This document shows positions 18,489 through 26,267 of a stretch of 64,000 nt of DNA, one piece after another. The notes beneath the pieces were generated by a model, which did no database searches, was not told the origin of the DNA, and was given only the letters and a program-made list of their open reading frames with translations. Position numbers and translations under genes: made by a program. Position 1 is the first letter of the stretch. Each line of letters opens with the position of its first letter. Location: contig JADCLS010000012.1 of assembly GCA_026702845.1 (NCBI GenBank), forward strand, positions 1 through 64,000, written 5' to 3'. This DNA is from Candidatus Heimdallarchaeota archaeon (lineage in GTDB: Archaea; Asgardarchaeota; Heimdallarchaeia; Heimdallarchaeales; Kariarchaeaceae).

Positions 18489-20030
18489 TTATTTATTTAC
18501 ATCAAATCGCATAAAAGCACCTGGAAGTTCTTTTACAATATCAGAAGCCATAAGGCCATAACCAAATTTCTCTGCTGCCATCTCACCAGCTTTACCCATT
18601 ACAAATGCAGCCACTGCAGCTGCAATGAATGGGTCATCAATAAACGCATAGCTTGCGGCAACCACTCCAGCCAGTACATCGCCAGACCCTCCTACAGTCA
18701 TACCTGCATGTCCAGTAGTATTGAGAATCGTTCTATATCCATTGGTAATTATGTCGATTTTTCCCTTGATTAGGAGGGTCACTCCTAATTCCTTGGCTTT
18801 ATTCTGAGCAAACTCAATTAAGTGAATAAATTCTCCTGGTAAGTCCTCATCAAGCATCATACGTAATTCTCTTTTATGTGGGGTTAGAATAGCTTTGGAA
18901 TTGTGCAATAGATTGAGGTGCCCTCGGAATGCACGGATAGCTTCAGCATCTATCACAAATTTCACTTTTTCTTTGGCATATTGGTAGAATTCTCTGGCAA
19001 ATTTCGTACAATCTGGATGATTGGAAAGCCCCATACCCATAGCAATCACATCATGACGTTGTACTGCCATATTTCGATAACGTTTAAACCCCTTGCTTGT
19101 AATTCGAGTACCATCGACTTTCACTGCAATAAAATCTTCAGCATATGATGCTACAATATCTCTAATACTTTCAGGAACTGCGATTCTCAGAGTATCAATA
19201 CCTGATCTCATGGTTGCCATACCTGAAAGTACAGGAGCACCTGTAAAATCGTCAGATCCACCAATAACCATCACCCGTCCATTTTGTCCCTTATGTGAAT
19301 CTGGATCACGTATCGGCCAGTATTGTTTCAGATAATTGGCACTCACGTAAAAAAACGAGGTAGGCTTAATCCCAATATCCGAGATCACTATGTTTGATCC
19401 ATATTCTTCCTTCTCTATAATTTTGAAACATCGTTTTGAGAAATGCATGGAAATGATGGTTTGAGGAATAAATTTCTCACAATACCACTTACCTGTATTA
19501 CAATCCATTCCACTGGGTAGATCAATAGAGATAATTTTTGCATCAGGTAATTTGCCAAGTAGGTTGAGGATCACATCAGTGGGAGTGCGAACATGATTCT
19601 TCAAACCTGTACCAAATACTGCATCAATAATCACCTTGGATTCCTGAACCTTATGCAGGGTTTGTTCCAGAGATATAGTTTCTGAGAGATAATGAATGAC
19701 CACATTGGTTTGAATGAGCTCATCATGAGCTACCTTTGCTTCTTTGGTTTTGGGTCGCTTCAGATATATAAAAGTGATATCAAAATGCTCTACTAACAAT
19801 TTTGCAGCAACACTTGCATCACCCCCATTATTTCCACTTCCAGCAAGAATAAGAATTTCTAGATCATCTTTACAGATTACTTTGCAAGTATTGGCAATAG
19901 CCACTCCAGCATTCTGCATGAGATCAAGAGGGGTAACTCCTGTATCAAATTCGTTTTGCTCAATTGCCAATATTTCCTCACGTGATAAGTAAGTTGGATG
20001 AGGAATGGGTAGATCTTTTAGAGTAAACAC
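18489..20030 (-). CDS. nnr: bifunctional NAD(P)HX epimerase/dehydratase
   Basis: A 513-residue metabolite-repair enzyme that restores hydrated NADH/NADPH. The N-terminal YjeF_N epimerase half carries AGSGNNGGDA near 62-71 and VFGTGL near 138. The C-terminal ADP/ATP-dependent dehydratase half (from about 230) carries VIGGSDDFTGAP, LTPHKREL and GHAGMTVGGSGDVLAG, the ribokinase-like anion hole. This fusion is standard in archaea and many bacteria. The start is GTG at 20030 with a TATA element 24-33 bp upstream. It ends 1 bp after the convergent nucleotidyltransferase. Confidence 0.95.
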   Translation of the reverse strand: MFTLKDLPIPHPTYLSREEILAIEQNEFDTGVTPLDLMQNAGVAIANTCKVICKDDLEILILAGSGNNGGDASVAAKLLVEHFDITFIYLKRPKTKEAKVAHDELIQTNVVIHYLSETISLEQTLHKVQESKVIIDAVFGTGLKNHVRTPTDVILNLLGKLPDAKIISIDLPSGMDCNTGKWYCEKFIPQTIISMHFSKRCFKIIEKEEYGSNIVISDIGIKPTSFFYVSANYLKQYWPIRDPDSHKGQNGRVMVIGGSDDFTGAPVLSGMATMRSGIDTLRIAVPESIRDIVASYAEDFIAVKVDGTRITSKGFKRYRNMAVQRHDVIAMGMGLSNHPDCTKFAREFYQYAKEKVKFVIDAEAIRAFRGHLNLLHNSKAILTPHKRELRMMLDEDLPGEFIHLIEFAQNKAKELGVTLLIKGKIDIITNGYRTILNTTGHAGMTVGGSGDVLAGVVAASYAFIDDPFIAAAVAAFVMGKAGEMAAEKFGYGLMASDIVKELPGAFMRFDVNK

Positions 20031-20053
20031 TATAGTTGGTAAAAATTGTAAAA

Positions 20054-20063
20054 ATTATTTAAA
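20054..20063 (-). promoter_or_regulatory. TATA box for the nnr fusion gene
   Basis: On the minus strand AAATAATTTT preceded by TTT lies about 24-33 bp before the GTG start at 20030, fitting a leaderless transcript. Confidence 0.45.
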
Positions 20064-20126
20064 TGTAGGAATACCTAAAAAAATTGAAGTTGAATTTTTG
20101 TATTCTATTCAACAAATGGCAGAGAT

Positions 20127-20702
20127 TTATACATTCTCTCCATATCGTTTGCCAATTTGCTCTTCTCGATCCAACTCATCAAAGAGCTGAGTCATTCTAG
20201 GAACTGCTTCCACTGCATAATCCTGATATCGGGCAAACTCCTCCATGAAATCACCCATATCCTCAAGTAGCTGAGGCAATACTTCATCATCAGATTTAAG
20301 CTCCTCCAGATCTGCATGCATAAGCGATACGGCTTTTGTCATACGTTTCTGATGACCATCCTGCTCCACCATAATATCTCGCAGTTTGGTGGTAGTAGTA
20401 TCTGTAGAAAACTCAAGACCACCAACAATTGATACAATCTCATCAAGTGATGCCTGAGTATCCTCAAGAATGAGTAATGTTTCTTCTAACCTGTCAAAAA
20501 TTGAAATTGCGGAATCAATAGTATTGTCATCAGGTTTGTTATTAAACCCATTCATCACTTGTTTCAACTCACCCTTGGTTAGCATTGCCAATTCGCTGAC
20601 GTAGTCATTATACTTACCCTGTGCTTCCTTCATATCCTCCCGGATTTTCAGTGCACTGGTTACTAAACTGTCGGATTTTCTAAACGTATCCTTCATAACC
20701 AT
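20127..20702 (-). CDS. helical coiled-coil protein, unknown function
   Basis: A 191-residue acidic, almost entirely helical protein. Heptad-like leucine and charge spacing runs through most of it, broken near residue 70 and 105. No cysteines, signal peptide or membrane segment. The layout of long helices with an acidic C-terminal part is loosely like ESCRT-III or tethering coiled-coil proteins, but no Snf7 signature is visible and I do not assign that. An in-frame TTG at 20720 exists; ATG 20702 was chosen because AAGGAAG lies just before it. It lies between nnr and the M20 peptidase in the same direction, with 96- and 140-bp gaps. Confidence 0.6.
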   Translation of the reverse strand: MVMKDTFRKSDSLVTSALKIREDMKEAQGKYNDYVSELAMLTKGELKQVMNGFNNKPDDNTIDSAISIFDRLEETLLILEDTQASLDEIVSIVGGLEFSTDTTTTKLRDIMVEQDGHQKRMTKAVSLMHADLEELKSDDEVLPQLLEDMGDFMEEFARYQDYAVEAVPRMTQLFDELDREEQIGKRYGENV

Positions 20703-20842
20703 CGACTTCCTTATTTTCAAAAAACGTGTTCAACCAATCATTGTGATCTAGGATCATAACGATTTCAAAATAAAATTAGGTTGCATCCTATTTAATGTCT
20801 AGCAATTTTTGTTAAGAAAAAACTCTTTTTTGTCTCAATTTC

Positions 20843-21970
20843 TTATTGATTTATTGCTAGTTCAGCAATACTATCTCGTATGATTTTCCGTGCGAGATCC
20901 AACTGTTCCAGATCCAAACGTTCATTGGTTTGATGCAAGTATTCCTTGGAGCCTGGACCAAAAATGGCAAATGAAGCATGATGATTCTCAAGTAAAGCAG
21001 CACCGTCTGTGGCATAATACATCCCACCTAATCTAGGCTTGAAATTGGTATACTTATCTGTATATTTGGCTATGGTTTCTCCCAATTCATTATTGGATGT
21101 GATCACTGCCTCAGCATTATTAAAATACTCAATATCCAGTTGTAGAGACTCATGTGAATTCAGAACAAGTAGAGATTCAATTGCTTTTGTCACCTCTGAT
21201 ATTCCCACTCCTGGAGTTGTTCGAATATCACATACCATCTCTGCGGATTCGGGTACAACATTGGGTACTGTTCCCCCAGAAATCATACCAACATTGAGAG
21301 TTGATTTACCAAGTTCTGGGATTGAAGTTTTCGGTAGTAGGGCATGCAATTTTGGAATGAGAGATGCTAGAGACTCAATAGCATTGGTTCCCAAATCTGG
21401 TCTGGAGGCATGAGCCTGTTTACCCTTAGCTGAGATTTTTGACCATAAGATTCCCTTCTCCATCACCGCCACTTCCAGCTGAGTAGGCTCAGCTATTAGT
21501 AGATGACTTACATTTTTCATAGTATCACCCCTTGCCATCTCTCGAGCTCCAAGAAGTCCAATTTCTTCCTCTGCTGTTACTAGTAATCGTATCTCTTTTG
21601 TAAGCTCAGATTCTCGTTCCAATAATTCGACCATCACACCAGCAAGAGCAGCCACTCCTCCCTTCATATCCACACTGCCTCTACCCCAGAGTTCATTGTC
21701 AATGATTTTAGCCGAGAATGGATCATGTTGCCACAAATCTATATTACCCACTGGAACTACATCAAGATGCCCGGAGATAGCAATAGCTGATTCACCTTTT
21801 CCAATTCTGGCCTCAAGGTTCACACAATCCTCTTTATACTCGTTAAGTGTAGATTCTATTCCATATTGTCGTAAAAATTCTGATAAAACAATTGCAGCTT
21901 CTTTTGTCTTTCCTCCAGTTGTATCCAGTTTTACTAGCTGTTGGGTAAGTGATTCGATTTCCTTTCTCAT
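20843..21970 (-). CDS. M20 family metallopeptidase (ArgE/DapE type)
   Basis: A 375-residue zinc-dependent amidohydrolase that deacylates N-acyl amino acids or cleaves small peptides. Metal and catalytic residues are visible: SGHLDVVPVG with His68 and Asp70, GRGSVDMKGG with Asp101, and TAEEEIG with Glu134-Glu135. The dimerisation lid follows (about 175-285, with GGTVPNVVPE), then the catalytic domain resumes and ends with the YLHQTNERL metal-ligand His. Substrate (acetylornithine, succinyl-diaminopimelate or a dipeptide) cannot be told from sequence, and no biosynthetic neighbours help. Length and motif order are normal. Confidence 0.9.
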   Translation of the reverse strand: MRKEIESLTQQLVKLDTTGGKTKEAAIVLSEFLRQYGIESTLNEYKEDCVNLEARIGKGESAIAISGHLDVVPVGNIDLWQHDPFSAKIIDNELWGRGSVDMKGGVAALAGVMVELLERESELTKEIRLLVTAEEEIGLLGAREMARGDTMKNVSHLLIAEPTQLEVAVMEKGILWSKISAKGKQAHASRPDLGTNAIESLASLIPKLHALLPKTSIPELGKSTLNVGMISGGTVPNVVPESAEMVCDIRTTPGVGISEVTKAIESLLVLNSHESLQLDIEYFNNAEAVITSNNELGETIAKYTDKYTNFKPRLGGMYYATDGAALLENHHASFAIFGPGSKEYLHQTNERLDLEQLDLARKIIRDSIAELAINQ

Positions 21971-22022
21971 AGATCACTATTTGGCAGGTACTTAATAAAT
22001 AAATGAATTGATCTCTGAATTA

Positions 22023-23468
22023 TTATCGTTTATATAGATGTTGAAGATAAATAGGAATCGATCTCAAAGGATTGTGACTTAGATTTAGGAAATACAACTC
22101 AGTAAGATTTTTCATACTCAATGGTAAGGCAAGCAAGTTATTTTGGGAGAGATTTATCTCCCTGAGATTTTTCAGATCACCTATAGTCTCAGGTAACAAT
22201 GAGAGCTTATTCCGTTCAAGGTTGAGTATTTCAAGAGAATTGAGAGAACTGATACTATCGGGTAGAGTTGATAATCTGCAATTAATAATCCGTAAAACTC
22301 TTAGATTCCCTAAATGCTTGATGAGATGGGAGAGATGATCCATCTTCACATCCAGTAGTTCGATTTTTACCAGATTTTGTAATTCAAATAAACTGAATGG
22401 TAGTATTATAGCATCTTGACCCGATCTTCCACTAAGTGAAAAAGATAATCCATCTTGTTCCTCAAGAATACCAGATAATAATTCATTTTTAATGGATGCC
22501 AATCTCAATATTTGAATTTCGAGAAGAAATCGATCCAGCCATTCTTCAGATATCAACCCTTTTCGGATCATTCTGTGAAATTTATAGAGATACATCCCAA
22601 GCGCCTCATCTTTTGGATAGGAAATGGGTGCATCAAATTGCTGATAATAATTTGAATAGAACAATTTATCCACTGCATGGGTATAAAACAACATATCCAA
22701 TCCCTGGAGAGGGTTATCTCGAATATCTAAAAATCGTAATTGATTAAATATAGTGGTGGGAATCGATGATAATTTGTTATGCTGCAAATTCAGATATTCA
22801 AGTGAAATAGGCAAACTGGGAAATTCATTAATCAAATTAAAGGATATATCTACTTTGTGAAGATGCGTAATTTGGGTCAAAGAATCGATGTATCTCACCT
22901 GATTATTATTAGCGTCTAGTTTCTTCAGGTTGAAAAGATATTGGATCGGGAGACAGGATAGCTTATTGTTATTAACTGATAATTCCTTAAGATTTAGTAA
23001 TGGAGTGAGATCTGGTAGTGATTGTAAATTATTATCATCCAATTTCAATACCTCCAAATTAATTAATTTCACAATTTCATCAGGTATACTCTGTAGATTG
23101 CAGTGACTAATGACCAATCGTTTAAGATTTTGAATCCGATCAATATAATCCGGAAGGAATAGGATATTCACATTCCACAGATAGAGGCTTTCCAGTTGAT
23201 CAAGATCAAATACCGAGGAGGGAATGATCATGGGATAATCATCGGGAGTGGATTCTACCCAATAGGTGAATATATCAAATTCAAATCGCAGAGCACCCAA
23301 TAGTTTGTATTTGTATGTTTCCAAACCTAGAATCTGAATCTCAAGTAAATATTGTCTGATCCATTCAATGGAGATAAATCCCCTATAATGAAGAAATTCA
23401 TATCGAAGGAGGATATCCTGAGGGATCTCTCCAGAGAATTCCTTCAATCGATACACACCATGAATCAT
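22023..23468 (-). CDS. leucine-rich-repeat protein with internal duplication
   Basis: A 481-residue protein with two homologous modules. Each opens with a helical segment ending in a WxxxxLLEIQIL core (first near residues 36-49, second near 311-324), continues with a short region rich in Ser/Pro, and passes into LRR units of the LxxLxxLxLxxNxLxxLP type. About 8 repeats lie in 95-265 and 5-6 in 370-475. No signal peptide or membrane helix, so it is probably cytoplasmic, where LRRs bind proteins. It is divergent from a Rab-like GTPase gene 179 bp away, suggesting an LRR/GTPase pairing like that within eukaryotic Roco or Rab/Ran regulators (inference). Confidence 0.82.
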   Translation of the reverse strand: MIHGVYRLKEFSGEIPQDILLRYEFLHYRGFISIEWIRQYLLEIQILGLETYKYKLLGALRFEFDIFTYWVESTPDDYPMIIPSSVFDLDQLESLYLWNVNILFLPDYIDRIQNLKRLVISHCNLQSIPDEIVKLINLEVLKLDDNNLQSLPDLTPLLNLKELSVNNNKLSCLPIQYLFNLKKLDANNNQVRYIDSLTQITHLHKVDISFNLINEFPSLPISLEYLNLQHNKLSSIPTTIFNQLRFLDIRDNPLQGLDMLFYTHAVDKLFYSNYYQQFDAPISYPKDEALGMYLYKFHRMIRKGLISEEWLDRFLLEIQILRLASIKNELLSGILEEQDGLSFSLSGRSGQDAIILPFSLFELQNLVKIELLDVKMDHLSHLIKHLGNLRVLRIINCRLSTLPDSISSLNSLEILNLERNKLSLLPETIGDLKNLREINLSQNNLLALPLSMKNLTELYFLNLSHNPLRSIPIYLQHLYKR

Positions 23469-23647
23469 ACTAATATAATGGTTGATTGAGTATATAAATA
23501 ATTGGCAAACTGATGAATAGAAGCGAATAATATATCAATAGAGATGTTGTCAAGCTATTGTTATGATATTGCATTATTATTTCAACTTGAACGAATAATG
23601 ACCGTCAACCTTTATTAATTTGGATTTGAATGTAAACTTGAAGAAAA

Positions 23648-24211
23648 TTGAGTCAAGATCGAATTCGGTATATTAACAAACTCGTACTATGTGGCCAGTA
23701 TAAAGTGGGAAAAACGTCTATCAGAAGGAATTTTATGGGTCAAACATTCATTCAGGATCATCTGAGTACACTCGGTGCGGATTTTGCCGTGAAAAAAATC
23801 GATCTTGACGATGGAGCACTACTTGAGCTTCAGATATGGGATCTTGCAGGTCAACCCGGCTTTGAGAATCTGAGACAGAGATTCTTTCAAGGTGCAACAT
23901 CTGCATTCATGGTCTTTGATCTCACCTCCAAGGATTCTTTCAATGATCTGAATGGATGGTTTGAACAATTCTGGAAAGCACATCCAACAAAAAATCTACC
24001 TATAGCGATATTAGGCAATAAGTATGATCTTGAAGGTCATGAGATCAGTGCAGAAGATGTGGAGGAATATATTCAGAAGATCAAACAGGAGAATAACATA
24101 CCCAATACATTCATTAAATATTATGAAACATCTGCAAAAACAGGACACAACATTGAGACGGTATTCATGGAGATTGCCAAGGTAATCATTGATGAGATAA
24201 ATAAATCTTAG
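23648..24211 (+). CDS. Rab-like small GTPase
   Basis: A 187-residue Ras-superfamily GTPase. All five G boxes are intact: GQYKVGKTS (16-24), switch I Thr41, WDLAGQPGF (64-72), NKYD (124-127) and ETSAKTG (150-156). The catalytic Gln of WDLAGQ is present and the FENLRQRFFQGA switch II is Rab-like. The C-terminus ends EINKS with no cysteine, so it cannot be prenylated, as in other Asgard GTPases. The start codon is a TTG; no in-frame ATG occurs before the P-loop. The gene is divergent from the LRR protein and 67 bp before the MFS transporter in the same direction. Family closest to Rab/Ran; exact subfamily needs phylogeny. Confidence 0.93.
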   Translation: MSQDRIRYINKLVLCGQYKVGKTSIRRNFMGQTFIQDHLSTLGADFAVKKIDLDDGALLELQIWDLAGQPGFENLRQRFFQGATSAFMVFDLTSKDSFNDLNGWFEQFWKAHPTKNLPIAILGNKYDLEGHEISAEDVEEYIQKIKQENNIPNTFIKYYETSAKTGHNIETVFMEIAKVIIDEINKS

Positions 24212-24278
24212 AAAATAAGCCAAATTATTCAAGTATTACCTAATTCTTTATCCAATACTTCAACAGAACCACGTTTGG

Positions 24279-26267
24279 ATGTTGCAATTTAGAGAATTTA
24301 CACAAGCCTTAATCACTCATAAGATTACAGTGATCACTCTGGTGAGTACCTTGTTGCTCTCATCCACAGCACTTGGTGTTCAGCGTACCGTGCTGACAGT
24401 GTATACACAACAGCTAGAATCATCTTTCAGTCAATATATCATTCTCGCAGCCGCTATTGCTCTTGCCAGCTATGGTGGATCAAAAGCCATTGGAAATTAT
24501 GCAGGTGGTATGTTCTCACAGAGTAAAGGTAGAAGACCAACAGAAATCTCAGGTATTATCATCCTCATTATTGGTAGTGTGTTTCTGGCATTTGCTGATT
24601 CACTTGGCTGGTTTTTTATTGGCAATAGTTTTGTTGGATTTGGTATTGGAACACTATTTGCAGCATCGGCCATTTCTTTTACTGATATTGTAAAAACTAG
24701 TGATAGAGCAAAGGCTTTGGCCCTAATGGAATTGTCAGTCTATGTGGGAACTGCAATAGGAGCTTTTTTTGCGGGTATTATTGGTGTTAGTAAGCTTCCA
24801 TTCATCATTGCCCTGATAATTGCGATCATCGCTTTACTTACATCCCTATTAATTAGAGAAACCACAAAATATGCAGAGAGTAGTGAGATCCCCTTGTTTC
24901 CCACACTGGAGGAGAAGATGAATCAGATCCATCATCATCGTGATGATCTCGTTAAGACAAGTTCCAAGGAATTATTACAGCTAATTCATCTGGATAGGGA
25001 GGTGAATAGGGATCCTGAATTGATAGAAATCGGAAAGGTATCCTACATCAAAAGATTTCGTAGCCCATCTCTCATCGTGGTATTTTCAACCGGAATAATG
25101 TCAAGAATTGCAGATACTGCAATTATAATTATCTTTCCACTCCTGATTATAGAATTTGGGTATTCCACTGCACAATTGGGTATTCTTACCTCTACATTCA
25201 CCATTTTCTGGGCAGCAGGGATTGCAGTATCCGGTCCATTATCAGATAATATTGGTAGAAAGATACCATTATTCGTGGGTGAATTCATGGAGGGTTTAGG
25301 GTACATTATCATTCTTTATCTTGATTTGATTGATCTTTTTCCAATAGTATTTCTTGGCACTGCTGTGGCAGGATTTGGACGTGGCATATATTTTCCCGTT
25401 CCACCCTCTACAGCAACAGAACTAGTTATGCCAAAGGATAAAGCAAAAACTCTTGGGTTCTACAGATTGATGCTTGATTTTGGATATGTTATTGGTGCGG
25501 TCCTAGTTGTTATTCTCGTTGATTTTAGGACTAACAGTGAGAATTTATATACTCCTGTGTTCACCTTGATCATAGGTTTTCTCTTCCTTTTAGGAGTGAG
25601 TACAATTATCTTTCTTAAGGATCCAAAACCTGGGTTCAAACAATTACGACAGGTGACGAATCATATCCATCAAGTCAGGAATTCAATGAGTAGTTCCTTC
25701 AAGAGCATCTATACTATTCTAACTGATCTTGAGAAATCGGTATCATATCTAGGAAGAGCTAAGCAATTCGAGCAGGCAGCTGATCTTATTCTGGAAAGGA
25801 TGACCATGCAAACCTATTCTGGAGGGATTAAAGCTTCAGATGCAGTTGAAATTCTTCAATTAACCAATAAAATTGATAAAGTAGCTGGACACACGATGAG
25901 AGCAGTACGAAAATTGCATCTGCTCAAAGAGCCCTTACCTCCTGTAGTGCATGAATCACTGGTTAAATACTCACTAGTGCTAGAATTACAGATGCAAACA
26001 TCGATTGAGACGATAACTCTGATCCCCATTAGAATAGACTTGGCTGCAGAGCATTCCTATGAGGTGAGTTTTGTGGAAGAAGTACTGGATGATCTACATA
26101 AATCATTGTGGAGAGAAATCATGAACATGGCAGATGAACTTCAGCCATCTTCATTAATCCTACTACTACAGGCTATCGATTCTTTGGAAAAAGGTGCTAA
26201 TGAACTGGAAGATGCTATTGAGATAATCAGAATACTTGCCTTCAAACATCAGGTCTACCTGTTGTAA
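24279..26267 (+). CDS. MFS transporter with PhoU/DUF47-like C-terminal domain
   Basis: A 662-residue protein. Residues 1-450 form 12 predicted membrane helices of the major facilitator superfamily with a GRRPTE loop after helix 2 and SDNIGRKIP in the second half. A 70-residue cytoplasmic loop lies between the two halves. Residues 470-662 are an all-helical soluble domain whose layout (paired long helices, LEDAIEIIRILAFKH at the end) resembles PhoU/DUF47 phosphate-transport regulators. The combination suggests a regulated phosphate or anion carrier (inference). It follows the Rab-like GTPase by 67 bp, and its stop abuts that of the convergent valS. Confidence 0.8.
   Translation: MLQFREFTQALITHKITVITLVSTLLLSSTALGVQRTVLTVYTQQLESSFSQYIILAAAIALASYGGSKAIGNYAGGMFSQSKGRRPTEISGIIILIIGSVFLAFADSLGWFFIGNSFVGFGIGTLFAASAISFTDIVKTSDRAKALALMELSVYVGTAIGAFFAGIIGVSKLPFIIALIIAIIALLTSLLIRETTKYAESSEIPLFPTLEEKMNQIHHHRDDLVKTSSKELLQLIHLDREVNRDPELIEIGKVSYIKRFRSPSLIVVFSTGIMSRIADTAIIIIFPLLIIEFGYSTAQLGILTSTFTIFWAAGIAVSGPLSDNIGRKIPLFVGEFMEGLGYIIILYLDLIDLFPIVFLGTAVAGFGRGIYFPVPPSTATELVMPKDKAKTLGFYRLMLDFGYVIGAVLVVILVDFRTNSENLYTPVFTLIIGFLFLLGVSTIIFLKDPKPGFKQLRQVTNHIHQVRNSMSSSFKSIYTILTDLEKSVSYLGRAKQFEQAADLILERMTMQTYSGGIKASDAVEILQLTNKIDKVAGHTMRAVRKLHLLKEPLPPVVHESLVKYSLVLELQMQTSIETITLIPIRIDLAAEHSYEVSFVEEVLDDLHKSLWREIMNMADELQPSSLILLLQAIDSLEKGANELEDAIEIIRILAFKHQVYLL

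Noticed and set aside
20127..20702. ESCRT-III (Snf7) identity for the coiled-coil protein
   Set aside because: Only helical and acidic character is shared; the basic N-terminal helix and MIM-type C-terminus of ESCRT-III are not visible.
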